A DNA stretch of 64,000 nucleotides from Pseudomonadota bacterium (lineage in GTDB: Bacteria > Pseudomonadota > Alphaproteobacteria > Dongiales > Dongiaceae): positions 248,001 to 312,000 of the forward strand of contig JAJYUT010000001.1 in NCBI GenBank assembly GCA_021792365.1. Reading direction: 5' to 3'. Every line of letters begins with the position of its first letter. Positions within the stretch are counted from its first letter, which is position 1. Below, in pieces: positions 34,315 through 43,005 of the stretch. Under the pieces are notes generated by a model that had not been told where the DNA came from, made no database searches, and was given only the letters and a program-made list of their open reading frames with translations. The position numbers were made by a program, and so were the translations under genes.

Positions 34315-34334
34315 TTCGATGCCTCCCTTTCGCT

Positions 34335-35135
34335 CTACGCCCGTCTATCGGACAAGGATGCCAGGAACATGCAGAACAACTCCGCCTGGCTGCCGATGCC
34401 AAGTTTGGCATAGATATTCTTGCGGTGGATCTTGACCGTCCCCGGGGCGATCCGGAGAGCACCGGCGATTGCGTCGGAGGAATGGCCACGCAGCACCATC
34501 GCCACCACCTCGCTCTCGCGTTGGGTCAGGCGGTGCCGCCCGAAGGCGGCGAAGGCCTCGCGCAGGGCCGCCTCTGCCGGAAGGGTTTCCGGCGCGCTGT
34601 CGAAGCGCTGGCCAAGGCCACGCCAGTTGCGTTCCGCCGCCGCGATCACCACCGGCGCAACCGCATGCAGAGCCGTCATCTCCCGTGCGTTGAACGCCTG
34701 GGAATGGCCGTCGCGCATCAGCGAGATGACGACCCGCGCGCCATCGCCGGTGGCAAGGAAGAAGCCGATCTCCTCCGCAAGGCCGGTCTGCTTATAGTAA
34801 GAGCGGTAGTATTCGCTCTGATAGAAGCGGTCCGGCGCCAGCTGCCGCATGCGATAAAGGCCCGGCGGCACCTGGTTGCGGCTGGCGTGGAAGAAGGGGT
34901 CGAGCAGATAGGGCCCGGCCTGGTACATCGTCACGAAGATATCCCGCTTCTCAGGGCCGAAATCGTCGTGGAGGTCGAGCGGCCGCTCCTCGCTCCGATA
35001 ACCGAAGATCACGGTGTAATCGAAGGGCGCGACCTGCCGCAGGGCGCGGGCCAGGGCGGGCGCAAAGCGTGGCCCGTCCAGTTCGCGGATGGCATCCGCC
35101 AGGGCCGGATGCCAATCCAGAGTCCGTTTAAGCAT
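34335..35135 (-). CDS. LuxR-type transcriptional regulator
   Basis: The C-terminal HTH (about residues 195-260) shows LTQRESEVVAMVLRGHSSDA and GTVKIHRKNIYAKLGIGSQA. The N-terminal 170 residues form a sensor-like domain (FDYTVIFGYRSEERPLDL, FYQSEYYRSYYKQTGLAEEI, FLATGDGARVVISLMR). This resembles GAF or autoinducer-type domains, but its ligand is unknown. No luxI-type synthase is nearby. It is divergent from the ABC transporter operon starting at 35299, so it probably regulates uptake of that substrate (inference). Confidence 0.88.
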   Translation of the reverse strand: MLKRTLDWHPALADAIRELDGPRFAPALARALRQVAPFDYTVIFGYRSEERPLDLHDDFGPEKRDIFVTMYQAGPYLLDPFFHASRNQVPPGLYRMRQLAPDRFYQSEYYRSYYKQTGLAEEIGFFLATGDGARVVISLMRDGHSQAFNAREMTALHAVAPVVIAAAERNWRGLGQRFDSAPETLPAEAALREAFAAFGRHRLTQRESEVVAMVLRGHSSDAIAGALRIAPGTVKIHRKNIYAKLGIGSQAELFCMFLASLSDRRA

Positions 35136-35298
35136 CTATCCCCACGATCAGGGGCAACCGGCCTCACCTACCCCTCTGGAGGTATATACAAGAACGGGGG
35201 CTTGTCGCAACCTGAGGCGGAACAAGGAATAGACCTTTGGGCGGTGGCCATTGACGCCACCGAACCCGGGGCGGGGCGGCCAGGGAGTCGAGGTAGGT

Positions 35299-36456
35299 GT
35301 GACCTCATGGAGTGAGCCGAGAGCAGCGGCCGTTGCGCGGACGGCCAGCGCGCCGGTGGACGTGGAGTTTCGCGGCGTGACCAAGCGCTTCGGCGCGGTG
35401 GTGGCGGTCGATGACATTTCGTTCGAGATTCCGCGCGGCTCGTTTCATTCCTTCCTGGGGCCCTCTGGCTGCGGCAAGACCACCAGCCTGCGCCTGATCG
35501 CGGGCTTCGAGCAGCCGGACGCGGGCGAGGTCGCCATCGGAGGCCGATCCATGGTCGGCGTGCCGGCGTATCGCCGCCCGGTCAACATGGTGTTCCAGCA
35601 CTACGCCTTGTTTCCGCACATGAACGTCGCCGACAATGTCGGCTATGGGTTGCGCCAGGCGCGCCCGAAGCTCGATCGCGCGGAGATCGATCGGCGCGTC
35701 GCGGAAACGCTGGACCTGGTCCGCCTGCCCAAGATGGGCGCACGCCGCATCTGGGAATTGTCCGGCGGCCAGCAGCAGCGCGTCGCGCTCGCCCGGGCGC
35801 TGGTCAACCGTCCGACGGTTCTGCTGCTCGATGAGCCGCTGGCGGCCCTGGATCGCAAGCTGCGCCGCGACATGCAGATCGAGTTGCAGAACCTGCAGCG
35901 CGACGTCGGCATCACTTTCATCCTGGTGACGCACGACCAGGAAGAGGCGCTCTCGATGTCCGACACCATCGCGATCATGCGCGACGGCAAGATCGTGCAG
36001 TTCGGCACGCCGCAGCTTCTCTATGACGCGCCCGCCAACCGGTACGTCGCGGACTTCGTGGGCGAATCCAATTTCCTGACCGGCAACGTGACCGCAACGC
36101 ACGCCAACGGCGCGAGCATAGCGCTGTCTCACGGTCCGGTGCTCAAGGCGCGCTGGAGCGCAGCAGGCGATCATCTGTCGGCCGGGGAAGAATGCGTGAT
36201 CGCGGTGCGGCCCGAAGTGATCGGGCTGTGGCCGATCGGCCAAGCGCCTGCGGATCTCGACGTTCGGCGCCAGGGCCAGGTGCGCAATCGCATCTATCTC
36301 GGCGACCACACGGAGTTCAGCCTGCAGGTGCCGGAGCTGGGCGAGCTGATGGTCCGGCTGCCGAAATCGGATCCGCTCGCCATGAGCCTGCAGCCTGGCG
36401 ACGTGGCGGAGATCGGCTGGCGCGCCGACCAGGCGCTGGCGTTGCGCGCCACCTGA
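35299..36456 (+). CDS. ABC transporter ATP-binding protein, polyamine type (PotA-like)
   Basis: The 385-residue ATPase contains Walker A GPSGCGKTT, the signature ELSGGQQQRVALARALVN, Walker B VLLLDEPLAALD and the switch His in LVTHDQEEA. A C-terminal TOBE domain follows (about residues 290-380). It powers import of spermidine, putrescine or a related cation or amino compound. GTG 35299 is chosen because GAGGTAGG lies just upstream and the sequence before it is not conserved in style. It is the first gene of a five-gene operon (ATPase, binding protein, two permeases, dehydrogenase). Confidence 0.9.
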   Translation: MTSWSEPRAAAVARTASAPVDVEFRGVTKRFGAVVAVDDISFEIPRGSFHSFLGPSGCGKTTSLRLIAGFEQPDAGEVAIGGRSMVGVPAYRRPVNMVFQHYALFPHMNVADNVGYGLRQARPKLDRAEIDRRVAETLDLVRLPKMGARRIWELSGGQQQRVALARALVNRPTVLLLDEPLAALDRKLRRDMQIELQNLQRDVGITFILVTHDQEEALSMSDTIAIMRDGKIVQFGTPQLLYDAPANRYVADFVGESNFLTGNVTATHANGASIALSHGPVLKARWSAAGDHLSAGEECVIAVRPEVIGLWPIGQAPADLDVRRQGQVRNRIYLGDHTEFSLQVPELGELMVRLPKSDPLAMSLQPGDVAEIGWRADQALALRAT

Positions 36457-36465
36457 ACGAATCTC

Positions 36466-36499
36466 CGGGCACGAGGCCGGCGACGCGCCTCGATGCCCG
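36466..36499 (+). other. Intra-operon hairpin before the substrate-binding protein gene
   Basis: CGGGCACGAGG pairs with CCTCGATGCCCG, leaving one bulged A and an 11-base loop. There is no T tract, so it is unlikely to terminate. It may protect the downstream mRNA and raise the level of the binding protein relative to the ATPase. Confidence 0.45.
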
Positions 36500-36536
36500 C
36501 AATAACCAAGACGTCGTATGCGCGGAGGAGGCAACC

Positions 36537-37676
36537 ATGGACCGCAAGGACTTCATCAAACAACTACGCCGCTACCAGAAGGGCTCGATCAGCCGGCGGC
36601 ATTTCCTAGGCGTCACCGGCCTCGGCACGGCAACGGCCGTTCTGGCCGCCAGCATGCCGCATCTGATGACAAGCCGGCGCGCTTACGCCCAGGACCTGGG
36701 CGACCAGGTGAACCTGACCACCTGGCCCGACTACCACAATCCGCAGAATTTCGAAGCCTTCACTGAGGCCACCGGCGTGAAGATCAACGTCACCGTCTTC
36801 GGCTCGAACGAGGAGATGTTCGCCAAGTTGAAGGCGGGCGGAACCGGCTGGGACGTGCTGGTGCCGACCAATTACACGATCGAGACCTATGTCGGCGAGG
36901 ACATGTTCGAGCCGCTCGATACGGCACAGCTGCCGAACTACAACCCGGAATTCTACACCGATCCGCGCTTCACCGAGCCGGGCACGATCAGCGGCAAGAC
37001 CTACGCGGTGCACAAGAACTGGGGCACCACCGGCTATGTCATCAATTCCGCCAAGGTGACGGACAAGCCGACCAGCTGGAAGGAGTTCTGGGACCTCACC
37101 AACACCAAGTACCAGGGCCGCACGATGGTGCATGACTACCAGCTCACCACGATCGGCAACGCGCTCAAGTATTTCGGTTATTCCTTCAACTCGAACGACG
37201 AGAAGGAGCTGGCCGAGGCGGAGAAGCTGCTGATTGACTCCAAGCCCAACCTGTTCGCCATCAACAGCGATTACAAGCCGTCGCTGATCAATGGCGATGC
37301 CTATATGTCCGTGTGCTGGACCGGCGACGGCAAGCAGTTGCAGAAGACCGATCCGGCCTTCCAGTACATCCTCGGCAAGGAAGGCGGCGAGATCTGGGCC
37401 GACTTCTATGCCGTGCCGAAGGGCGCGCCGCACCGCAGCGCGGCCTATGCGCTGATCGACTTCCTGCTCGAGCCGAAGGCGAATGCGCTGGAGGTCGAGT
37501 TCCACGGCTATCCGGTTGCGGACAAGCGTGTCATCGACCTGCTGCCGAAGGAGATCATCAATGATCCCATCCTCTATCCGGCGGCCGAGCTGCTGGCGCC
37601 GCTTGAATTCGGCGCGGCGGCGACGCTGACCAACCCGGCGCGCGCCGAGATCATGGCGCGCTTCAAGTCGGCGTGA
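36537..37676 (+). CDS. ABC transporter substrate-binding protein, spermidine/putrescine type (PotD/PotF-like)
   Basis: The 379-residue protein has a twin-arginine signal (SISRRHFLGVTGLGTATAVL, cut after RRAYAQ), so it is probably exported folded by Tat. The mature protein follows the PotD plan: VNLTTWPDYHNPQNFEAFTE, VFGSNEEMFAKLKAGGTGWD, VLVPTNYTIETY and WGTTGYVINSAKVTDKPTSW. It captures the substrate in the periplasm and hands it to the two permeases. ATG 36537 is chosen since the frame upstream overlaps PotA. Polyamines are the typical ligands, but related compounds cannot be excluded. Confidence 0.9.
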   Translation: MDRKDFIKQLRRYQKGSISRRHFLGVTGLGTATAVLAASMPHLMTSRRAYAQDLGDQVNLTTWPDYHNPQNFEAFTEATGVKINVTVFGSNEEMFAKLKAGGTGWDVLVPTNYTIETYVGEDMFEPLDTAQLPNYNPEFYTDPRFTEPGTISGKTYAVHKNWGTTGYVINSAKVTDKPTSWKEFWDLTNTKYQGRTMVHDYQLTTIGNALKYFGYSFNSNDEKELAEAEKLLIDSKPNLFAINSDYKPSLINGDAYMSVCWTGDGKQLQKTDPAFQYILGKEGGEIWADFYAVPKGAPHRSAAYALIDFLLEPKANALEVEFHGYPVADKRVIDLLPKEIINDPILYPAAELLAPLEFGAAATLTNPARAEIMARFKSA

Positions 37677-37689
37677 GTCGGGCCTGCAG

Positions 37690-38589
37690 ATGAGCGCTGG
37701 GGCAGATGCGATCGCGGCACCCGCGACCGCGCAACGCAAGCAGTCGGGGCGGCTTCTCACCGCCCTGCTGCTGGCGCCCAGCGCTCTCTGGTTTTTCGTC
37801 CTGTTGATCCTGCCGCTGGCGGTCGTCCTCATCTACAGCGTCGGCGTGCGGGCGCCGGCGGGCGGCTACCAGGCGGCCTTCACCTTCGACAATTACCTGA
37901 ACCTGCCGGCGCGCTGGACCGCGTTCAAGAACACGCTGACCCTGGCGCCACTCGGCACGCTGATCTGCCTTCTCGCCGGGTATCCGCTGGCCTATTTTCT
38001 GGCGGTCAAGTCGAGCGCACGCTGGCGCGTGCTGCTGCTGATCCTGGTCATCGTGCCGTTCTGGACCAGCTTCCTCATCCGCACCTATGCCTGGATCTTC
38101 ATCCTGGGCGGGCGCGGCATCCCCGCCCTGCTGGACTCGATCGGCATTCCGGACGTGCGCCTCATCAACACGCCTTTCGCCGTCATGTGCGGCATCGTGT
38201 ATGCCTATCTGCCGCTGATGGTGTTCCCGATCTATGTCAGCCTGGAAAAGCTGGACAAGCGGCTGCTCGAGGCCTCGGAGGACCTGGGCGCCGGGCCATT
38301 CGCGACCTTCCGCCAGATCACGTTGCCGTTGTCCGCGCCGGGCATCATCACCGGCTGCATGCTGGTCTTCATCCTGCTGATGGGCGAGTACCTCATTCCC
38401 CAGATGCTGGGCGGCGGCAAGGTCTTCTTCATCGGAAACGCGCTGGTCGACCTGTTCCTGCAGAGTCTGAACTGGCCTTATGGCTCGGCCGTGGCGATGG
38501 CATTGGTCGCCATCATGCTGGTGACCGTCAGCCTCTATCTGCGCGCGACCGCCGCGACTGGCGGGCGACGCGATGCTTCGCTGATCTGA
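37690..38589 (+). CDS. ABC transporter permease (PotB/PotH-like)
   Basis: The 299-residue membrane protein has six segments. The EAA loop reads LEASEDLGAGPFATFRQITL, the contact site for the ATPase. Segment 1 (LLLAPSALWFFVLLILPLAV) and IVPFWTSFLIRTYAWIFILG are typical of the PotB/PotH group. It forms the channel together with the next permease. It lies 13 bases after the binding-protein gene and 9 bases before its partner. Confidence 0.9.
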   Translation: MSAGADAIAAPATAQRKQSGRLLTALLLAPSALWFFVLLILPLAVVLIYSVGVRAPAGGYQAAFTFDNYLNLPARWTAFKNTLTLAPLGTLICLLAGYPLAYFLAVKSSARWRVLLLILVIVPFWTSFLIRTYAWIFILGGRGIPALLDSIGIPDVRLINTPFAVMCGIVYAYLPLMVFPIYVSLEKLDKRLLEASEDLGAGPFATFRQITLPLSAPGIITGCMLVFILLMGEYLIPQMLGGGKVFFIGNALVDLFLQSLNWPYGSAVAMALVAIMLVTVSLYLRATAATGGRRDASLI

Positions 38590-38598
38590 GGCGGCCGC

Positions 38599-39420
38599 AT
38601 GCTTCGCGCCTATTCGGTCCTGGTCTATCTCTTCCTCTATGGGCCGATCGCGCTCATCGTCCTTTTCAGCTTCAATTCCGGCCTCAGCGCAGCCGACTTC
38701 CAGGGCTTCTCGCTGAAGTGGTACGCGAAGGTTGCCGGCAACTCACTGATGCTGGATGCGCTGAGGACCAGCTTCACGGTCGCATTCTCGTCCGCCGCCC
38801 TCGCCACCATCATGGGCACGATGGCCGCATTGGCGCTGCAGCGCGTGAAGGGGCCGGTGCGCGTAATCTTCGACGGGCTGACCTACATCGCCATCATGGT
38901 GCCGGGCATCGTCATCGGGATCGCGACCCTGATCGCTCTCGTCACCACCTTCGAGGCGGCGAATACGATCCTTGCCCAGATCTGGCCGGGCGATGCACCG
39001 CCGCAGCTGCACATGGGCTACGGCTCCATCATCGCCGCGCACACCTTGTTCTCCATGGCGCTGGTGATCGTGATCGTGCGGGCGCGCATGGCCGGCATGG
39101 ACCGCAGCCTGATCGAAGCCTCGATGGATCTCTATGCCGATCCCTGGGCGACCTTCCGCCAGGTAACGCTGCCGCAGCTTGCGCCGGCGATCATGGCGGG
39201 GTTCCTGCTCTGTTTCACCTTCAGCTTCGACGATTTCGTCATCGCCTTCTTCGTGGCCGGGCCGCTCAACACGCTGCCGATCTACGTCTTCTCCTCGATC
39301 CGGCGAGGCGTGACGCCCGAGATCAACGCCATCGGCACGGCCATCATGATGTTCTCGCTGGTCATGCTGTTCAGCGCCCAGGTTCTACTGCGGCGCGCGA
39401 GCGCACCCAGAAAAGCGTAG
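38599..39420 (+). CDS. ABC transporter permease (PotC/PotI-like)
   Basis: The 273-residue protein has six membrane segments. Its start LRAYSVLVYLFLYGPIALIV and NSGLSAADFQGFSLKWYAKV are typical of PotC/PotI, and the EAA loop reads IEASMDLYADPWATFRQVTL. It ends SLVMLFSAQVLLRRA. It pairs with the preceding permease in the cytoplasmic membrane. The dehydrogenase gene follows nine bases after its stop, in the same operon. Confidence 0.9.
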   Translation: MLRAYSVLVYLFLYGPIALIVLFSFNSGLSAADFQGFSLKWYAKVAGNSLMLDALRTSFTVAFSSAALATIMGTMAALALQRVKGPVRVIFDGLTYIAIMVPGIVIGIATLIALVTTFEAANTILAQIWPGDAPPQLHMGYGSIIAAHTLFSMALVIVIVRARMAGMDRSLIEASMDLYADPWATFRQVTLPQLAPAIMAGFLLCFTFSFDDFVIAFFVAGPLNTLPIYVFSSIRRGVTPEINAIGTAIMMFSLVMLFSAQVLLRRASAPRKA

Positions 39421-39429
39421 GAGAAAGGC

Positions 39430-40191
39430 ATGATCCTCAAGGATCGCGTCGCCATCATTACTGCCGCCGGATCGGGCATCGGGCGCGGCGGAGCGGAGAT
39501 CATAGGCCGCGAGGGCGCCATCGTGATCGCCACCGATCTGGTAGCGGAGCGCGCGGAGGAAACGGCCCACCACATCCGCGATTCCGGCGGGCGCGCCGAA
39601 GGGCGAGCGCTCGACGTCACCAGGGACGAGGACATCCAGCGCCTGGTGGACCATGTCGCGAGCTCATATGGCCGAATCGACATCCTGCACAACCATGCGG
39701 GCATTCAGATCGAAGGCACGCTGGAACAGGTGCCGGCGAGCGGGCTGGACGCCAGCTACAACATCAACGTGCGCGCCCACTTCGTCGCGGCCAAGGCGGT
39801 GCTGCCGCATATGAAGCGGCAGGGCAAAGGCGTCATCATCAACACGTCGTCCAATTCCGGGGTGTTCTTCGACAAGGGCATGCTGGCCTACATCACCAGC
39901 AAGACCGCCGTCATCGCCATGACCAAGCAGATGGCGCTGGATTACGGGCCGCACAACATACGGGTCAATGCCCTATGCCCCGGCTGGGTCGATACGCCAT
40001 TCAATGATCCGTACATTCGCCAGATGGGCGGCCGCGGCGCGATTGAGGCCTATGTGAAGGAGAAGATCCCGATGGGCCGCTGGGCCAGCGTGGAGGAGAT
40101 CGCAGAATCGATCCTCTATCTGGCCTCCGACCGGTCCAGCTACATGACGGGCCACGCGCTGGTCGTCGATGGCGGCGAGTGCATTGCGTGA
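39430..40191 (+). CDS. Short-chain dehydrogenase/reductase (SDR)
   Basis: This 253-residue classical SDR has the cofactor loop TAAGSGIGRGGAEIIG, a catalytic Ser in NTSSNSGVFF and the Tyr-x3-Lys in AYITSKTAVIAM. It ends with VDGGECIA. The Asn of the usual NNAG is part of HNHAG. It oxidises or reduces an alcohol or ketone with NAD(P). Its place as the last gene of a polyamine-type importer operon suggests that it acts on the imported compound or a breakdown product, which would be unusual for a plain polyamine system. Confidence 0.9.
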   Translation: MILKDRVAIITAAGSGIGRGGAEIIGREGAIVIATDLVAERAEETAHHIRDSGGRAEGRALDVTRDEDIQRLVDHVASSYGRIDILHNHAGIQIEGTLEQVPASGLDASYNINVRAHFVAAKAVLPHMKRQGKGVIINTSSNSGVFFDKGMLAYITSKTAVIAMTKQMALDYGPHNIRVNALCPGWVDTPFNDPYIRQMGGRGAIEAYVKEKIPMGRWASVEEIAESILYLASDRSSYMTGHALVVDGGECIA

Positions 40192-40477
40192 GCGACCCCA
40201 GGCACGGCTCGCCCCCGACACCTCGCTCAATCGAGCGCATAGATTGCATTGACGAAAACAACCTTTGGGACGATCACGCTGTTCGGCGTCAAATCCTCCA
40301 CGATCCCCTGCGCAGTGGAGGAGCAAACCGATGGCCGGCGATTCAAGCACCAAGCGCCCGACCTTTCGGGCTCGGCCAGCGCACGGCGGCAGAGTAGCGG
40401 CACAAGGGCGGCGGAGTTCTGCTCTCTCGGCTGACCGCCGCTGGCGTCCCGGGACTTCACTCCAGAAATCCTCGGGC
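40192..40477. other. Gene-poor stretch before a strong terminator
   Basis: No gene can be supported. A minus-strand open frame ends in a protein-like tail (SVIVPKVVFVNAIYALD) at 40227, but it has no recognisable start or family, so it may be a remnant or chance. Confidence 0.4.
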
Positions 40478-40513
40478 AAAAGTGCGCGGCGAGTGATCGC
40501 CGCGCACTTTTTT
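40478..40513. terminator. Strong bidirectional intrinsic terminator
   Basis: A perfect 15-bp stem (AAAAGTGCGCGGCGA with TCGCCGCGCACTTTT) closes on a GTGA loop and is followed by T tracts in both directions. It lies between the convergent SDR gene and the membrane protein gene at 40529 and should end transcription from both sides. Confidence 0.9.
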
Positions 40514-40528
40514 GCGTGATCCGGGCAC

Positions 40529-41503
40529 CTACGCCTTGACTACGCTGAGCCAGAGAGCAAAGCCGACTATGACGGAGACGAACGCCCCGATAAACGCCAC
40601 TGCAATGAAACCGGGCCCATCGAACGGCCAAGTGACGCCCGCAAGTGGCGCTGTCGTGGCCAATGCGCGCCAGCATCCACCTGCAAAAGCCGCCCATGTA
40701 GTCCGGCCTCCCTCGCGTCGAAGCTGCGCATACATGTACCACCAGATCGCGGCGAGCGTAACGGCCGCCCAGAAGACGGCCCATGTCATCTGCCCGGCAA
40801 GCCGCTGAAGGAGCCAGCTGCCCACGTCCGGTGTCCCGCTGGTCCAAAGCACGAAATCTGCCGGCGGTGCCGACAAGCGGTGCTCGATAGGCGTCAGCTT
40901 TTCGCCCGAAGCAGCGGCGACGATCGTCATCGTCTCTTGCGGAATCGGAGTGATCTCGTAGGAGTAGCGCAGGTCGTCGTCGCCCTCGCGATAGGCATAG
41001 CCCTTGTCGCAATCCGCCACCCAGCCCGCCCGAGGAACATAGTGGGTGCAAGGCGAGGCCCGATACCAGTCGAACTCCGCCTCCTGGACCAGTCGTGAGT
41101 CAAGTTGCCATCCGGCGAAGGTTGCAGGATCGCTGATCCAGACATGGATGCTTCCCGTCTTCCATCCGCTGCGCCTACCATGCTTGTACCATTCGTGACG
41201 CTCGACGATCATCAGAGCGTTCTCGAACTGCGGATAGGCGGACGGCATCTGAACCGGCTTGGCGCGGATCCGGCCCACCACCGCCACCACCTGGCCAAAG
41301 GGTAGTTCCGCTTCGGGAGCGCCCGACGGTACTACATGCCGTGCCACATAGCGCGTGACCAGGGCGCTGTAAGCCATGAAGATCGATGCAGCCGGCGGCA
41401 CTACCAAGGAGACCATAACGAGCAAGGTCAGCAGCTTGGAAGCGGGGTAATCCCATCGCCTCGCCAACGAGTTCTTGAACCTGCGATGGGAGGATTCATT
41501 CAT
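40529..41503 (-). CDS. Hypothetical membrane protein (324 aa)
   Basis: The layout is one N-terminal membrane segment (LLTLLVMVSLVVPPAASIFM), a long soluble domain (about residues 55-225) and three or four C-terminal membrane segments (WAVFWAAVTLAAIWWYMYAQ and following). The soluble domain has VVAVVGRIRAKPVQMP and ENALMIVERHEWYKH, a distant echo of TMEM43-like (DUF1625) proteins, but this is weak. ATG 41503 is preferred, with GGGAG in the region before it on its strand not evident, so the start is uncertain. Its base composition is slightly lower in G+C than its neighbours. It is divergent from the quinone reductase gene. Confidence 0.65.
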   Translation of the reverse strand: MNESSHRRFKNSLARRWDYPASKLLTLLVMVSLVVPPAASIFMAYSALVTRYVARHVVPSGAPEAELPFGQVVAVVGRIRAKPVQMPSAYPQFENALMIVERHEWYKHGRRSGWKTGSIHVWISDPATFAGWQLDSRLVQEAEFDWYRASPCTHYVPRAGWVADCDKGYAYREGDDDLRYSYEITPIPQETMTIVAAASGEKLTPIEHRLSAPPADFVLWTSGTPDVGSWLLQRLAGQMTWAVFWAAVTLAAIWWYMYAQLRREGGRTTWAAFAGGCWRALATTAPLAGVTWPFDGPGFIAVAFIGAFVSVIVGFALWLSVVKA

Positions 41504-41626
41504 GAAAAGGCTGACGGAGGCTGGTGCAAGCGATAGTCGCAGTCGAGTCGGCTCGGGTTCAAGTCTGGTGTATCGGATCGATTTTGCATAGATTGCCGAT
41601 CGCTTCCCTGGCGTGAGGACTTGCTC

Positions 41627-42610
41627 ATGAAAGCCGCCTTCTACGACTGCAACGGGCCAGCCGACGAGGTGCTGCAGGTTGGCGATGTGCAGATGCCGGC
41701 CGCCGGCCCGGGCGAGGTGCTGGTGCGGGTGAAGACATCCGGCGTCAATCCGTCGGACGTGAAGTCGCGCACGGGCCTGCGCGCGAAGATGAGCTACCCG
41801 CGCGTCATCCCGCACAGCGACGGGGCCGGCGTGATCGAGGCGATCGGCGCAGGGGTCGATCCGGCGCGGGTGGGCGAGCGGGTGTGGCTGTGGAACGGCC
41901 AATGGCAGCGGCCCTTCGGCACGGCTGCAGAATATATCGCCCTGCCCGCCTTCCAGGCGCCGCATCTGCCGGACGCCGTCCCCTACGAAGCGGGGGCGTG
42001 CTTCGGCATCCCGGCGATGACTGCCCATCGCTGCGTCTTTGCCGACGGGCCGGTTGCGGGCCAGACCATCCTGGTGACCGGCGGCGCGGGTGCGGTGGGA
42101 CACTACGCCATCCAGCTTGCGCGCTGGGGCGGCGCCCGGGTGATCGCGACGGTAAGCAGCGCCGACAAGGCCGCCCATGCGAAGACCGCCGGTGCCGATT
42201 ACGTGGTGAACTACAAGAGCGAGGACGTCGAGCAAGCGGTGAAGGACATCACCAAGGGCGAGGGCGCAGATCGCGTGATCGACGTGGAGTTCGGCGGCAA
42301 TCTGCCGACCACGCTCGCCTGCCTCAAGACCAACGGCGTGATCGCGACCTATGCGTCATCGGCGGTCATGGAGCCGAAGCTGCCCTTCTACCCCATGATG
42401 TTCCAGGGCATCACCTTGCGCATGGTGCTGGTCTACATCCTGCCGGAGGCGGCGCGCCGGCAGTCGATCCAGGACATCAACCAGGCGCTGACGCAGGGCG
42501 CGCTGGTGCATGCGATCGCGGAGACCTATCCGCTCGAGCAGGCCGCGCAGGCGCACAAGGCGGTGGAGAGCGGCCAGGCGATCGGCAACGTGGTGGTGAC
42601 GATCGCATGA
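41627..42610 (+). CDS. NADPH:quinone reductase (zinc-free MDR family)
   Basis: The 327-residue protein has the GroES-like N-terminal fold (GEVLVRVKTSGVNPSDVKSR) and a Rossmann domain with VTGGAGAVGHYAIQLARWGG. Catalytic zinc Cys/His ligands are absent, as in QorA-type enzymes. It reduces quinones or other alpha,beta-unsaturated carbonyls with NADPH in the cytoplasm. ATG 41627 is chosen because GAGGA lies seven bases before it. The stop overlaps the start of the fluoride channel gene (ATGA), so the two are coupled. Confidence 0.92.
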   Translation: MKAAFYDCNGPADEVLQVGDVQMPAAGPGEVLVRVKTSGVNPSDVKSRTGLRAKMSYPRVIPHSDGAGVIEAIGAGVDPARVGERVWLWNGQWQRPFGTAAEYIALPAFQAPHLPDAVPYEAGACFGIPAMTAHRCVFADGPVAGQTILVTGGAGAVGHYAIQLARWGGARVIATVSSADKAAHAKTAGADYVVNYKSEDVEQAVKDITKGEGADRVIDVEFGGNLPTTLACLKTNGVIATYASSAVMEPKLPFYPMMFQGITLRMVLVYILPEAARRQSIQDINQALTQGALVHAIAETYPLEQAAQAHKAVESGQAIGNVVVTIA

Positions 42611-43005
42611 TGCTGGCCACGTTCTGGGTGGCGATTGGCGGGGCGGTCGGAAGCGTCTCGCGCTTCTGGCTGACCGAAGCGAGCGCGAAATGGTCGGGCA
42701 CTGAGTTCCCCTGGGGCACGGTGATTGCCAACGTGACCGGCAGCTTCCTGATCGGCTTGATCGCGGCACTGCCTGTGCTGGGGTCGCGCGATGTGCTGGG
42801 CCCGATGGGCCGGCAGTTCCTGATGGTCGGCGTGCTCGGCGGCTATACCACCTTCTCCGCCTTCAGCCTGCAGACCCTGACCATGCTGCAGCACGGTCAT
42901 GTGGCGAAGGCAATGCTGAACGTCGGCGGGTCAGTCGCGCTCTGCCTGGTCGCGGTTGCGATCGGCTATGCGCTGGGTTCGGCCTTCAGCGCCGGCAAGG
43001 CCTGA
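42607..43005 (+). CDS. crcB: Fluoride ion channel CrcB/FluC
   Basis: The 132-residue protein has four membrane segments with the family motifs GGAVGSVSRFWL, GTVIANVTGSFLIG and GVLGGYTTFSAFSLQT. The dual-topology dimer lets fluoride leave the cell, and the Asn and Phe residues of these motifs line the path. Its ATG overlaps the quinone reductase stop. No fluoride riboswitch is visible upstream of the pair. The last 40 bases overlap a convergent gene. Confidence 0.96.
   Translation: MMLATFWVAIGGAVGSVSRFWLTEASAKWSGTEFPWGTVIANVTGSFLIGLIAALPVLGSRDVLGPMGRQFLMVGVLGGYTTFSAFSLQTLTMLQHGHVAKAMLNVGGSVALCLVAVAIGYALGSAFSAGKA

Noticed and set aside
34335-35135. Quorum-sensing pair
   Set aside because: The LuxR-type protein has no luxI-type synthase nearby and sits beside a transport operon.
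35165-35190. LuxR-box-like element between the LuxR gene and the ABC operon
   Set aside because: Only the outer four bases of TACCCCTCTGGAGGTA are symmetrical, and it does not match a known lux box.
38187-40007. 606-residue plus-strand open frame crossing two permeases and the SDR gene
   Set aside because: It is out of phase with three well-supported genes and has Arg/His-rich composition.
41504-41626. Fluoride riboswitch upstream of the quinone reductase-crcB pair
   Set aside because: The conserved elements of the crcB motif could not be found in this leader.
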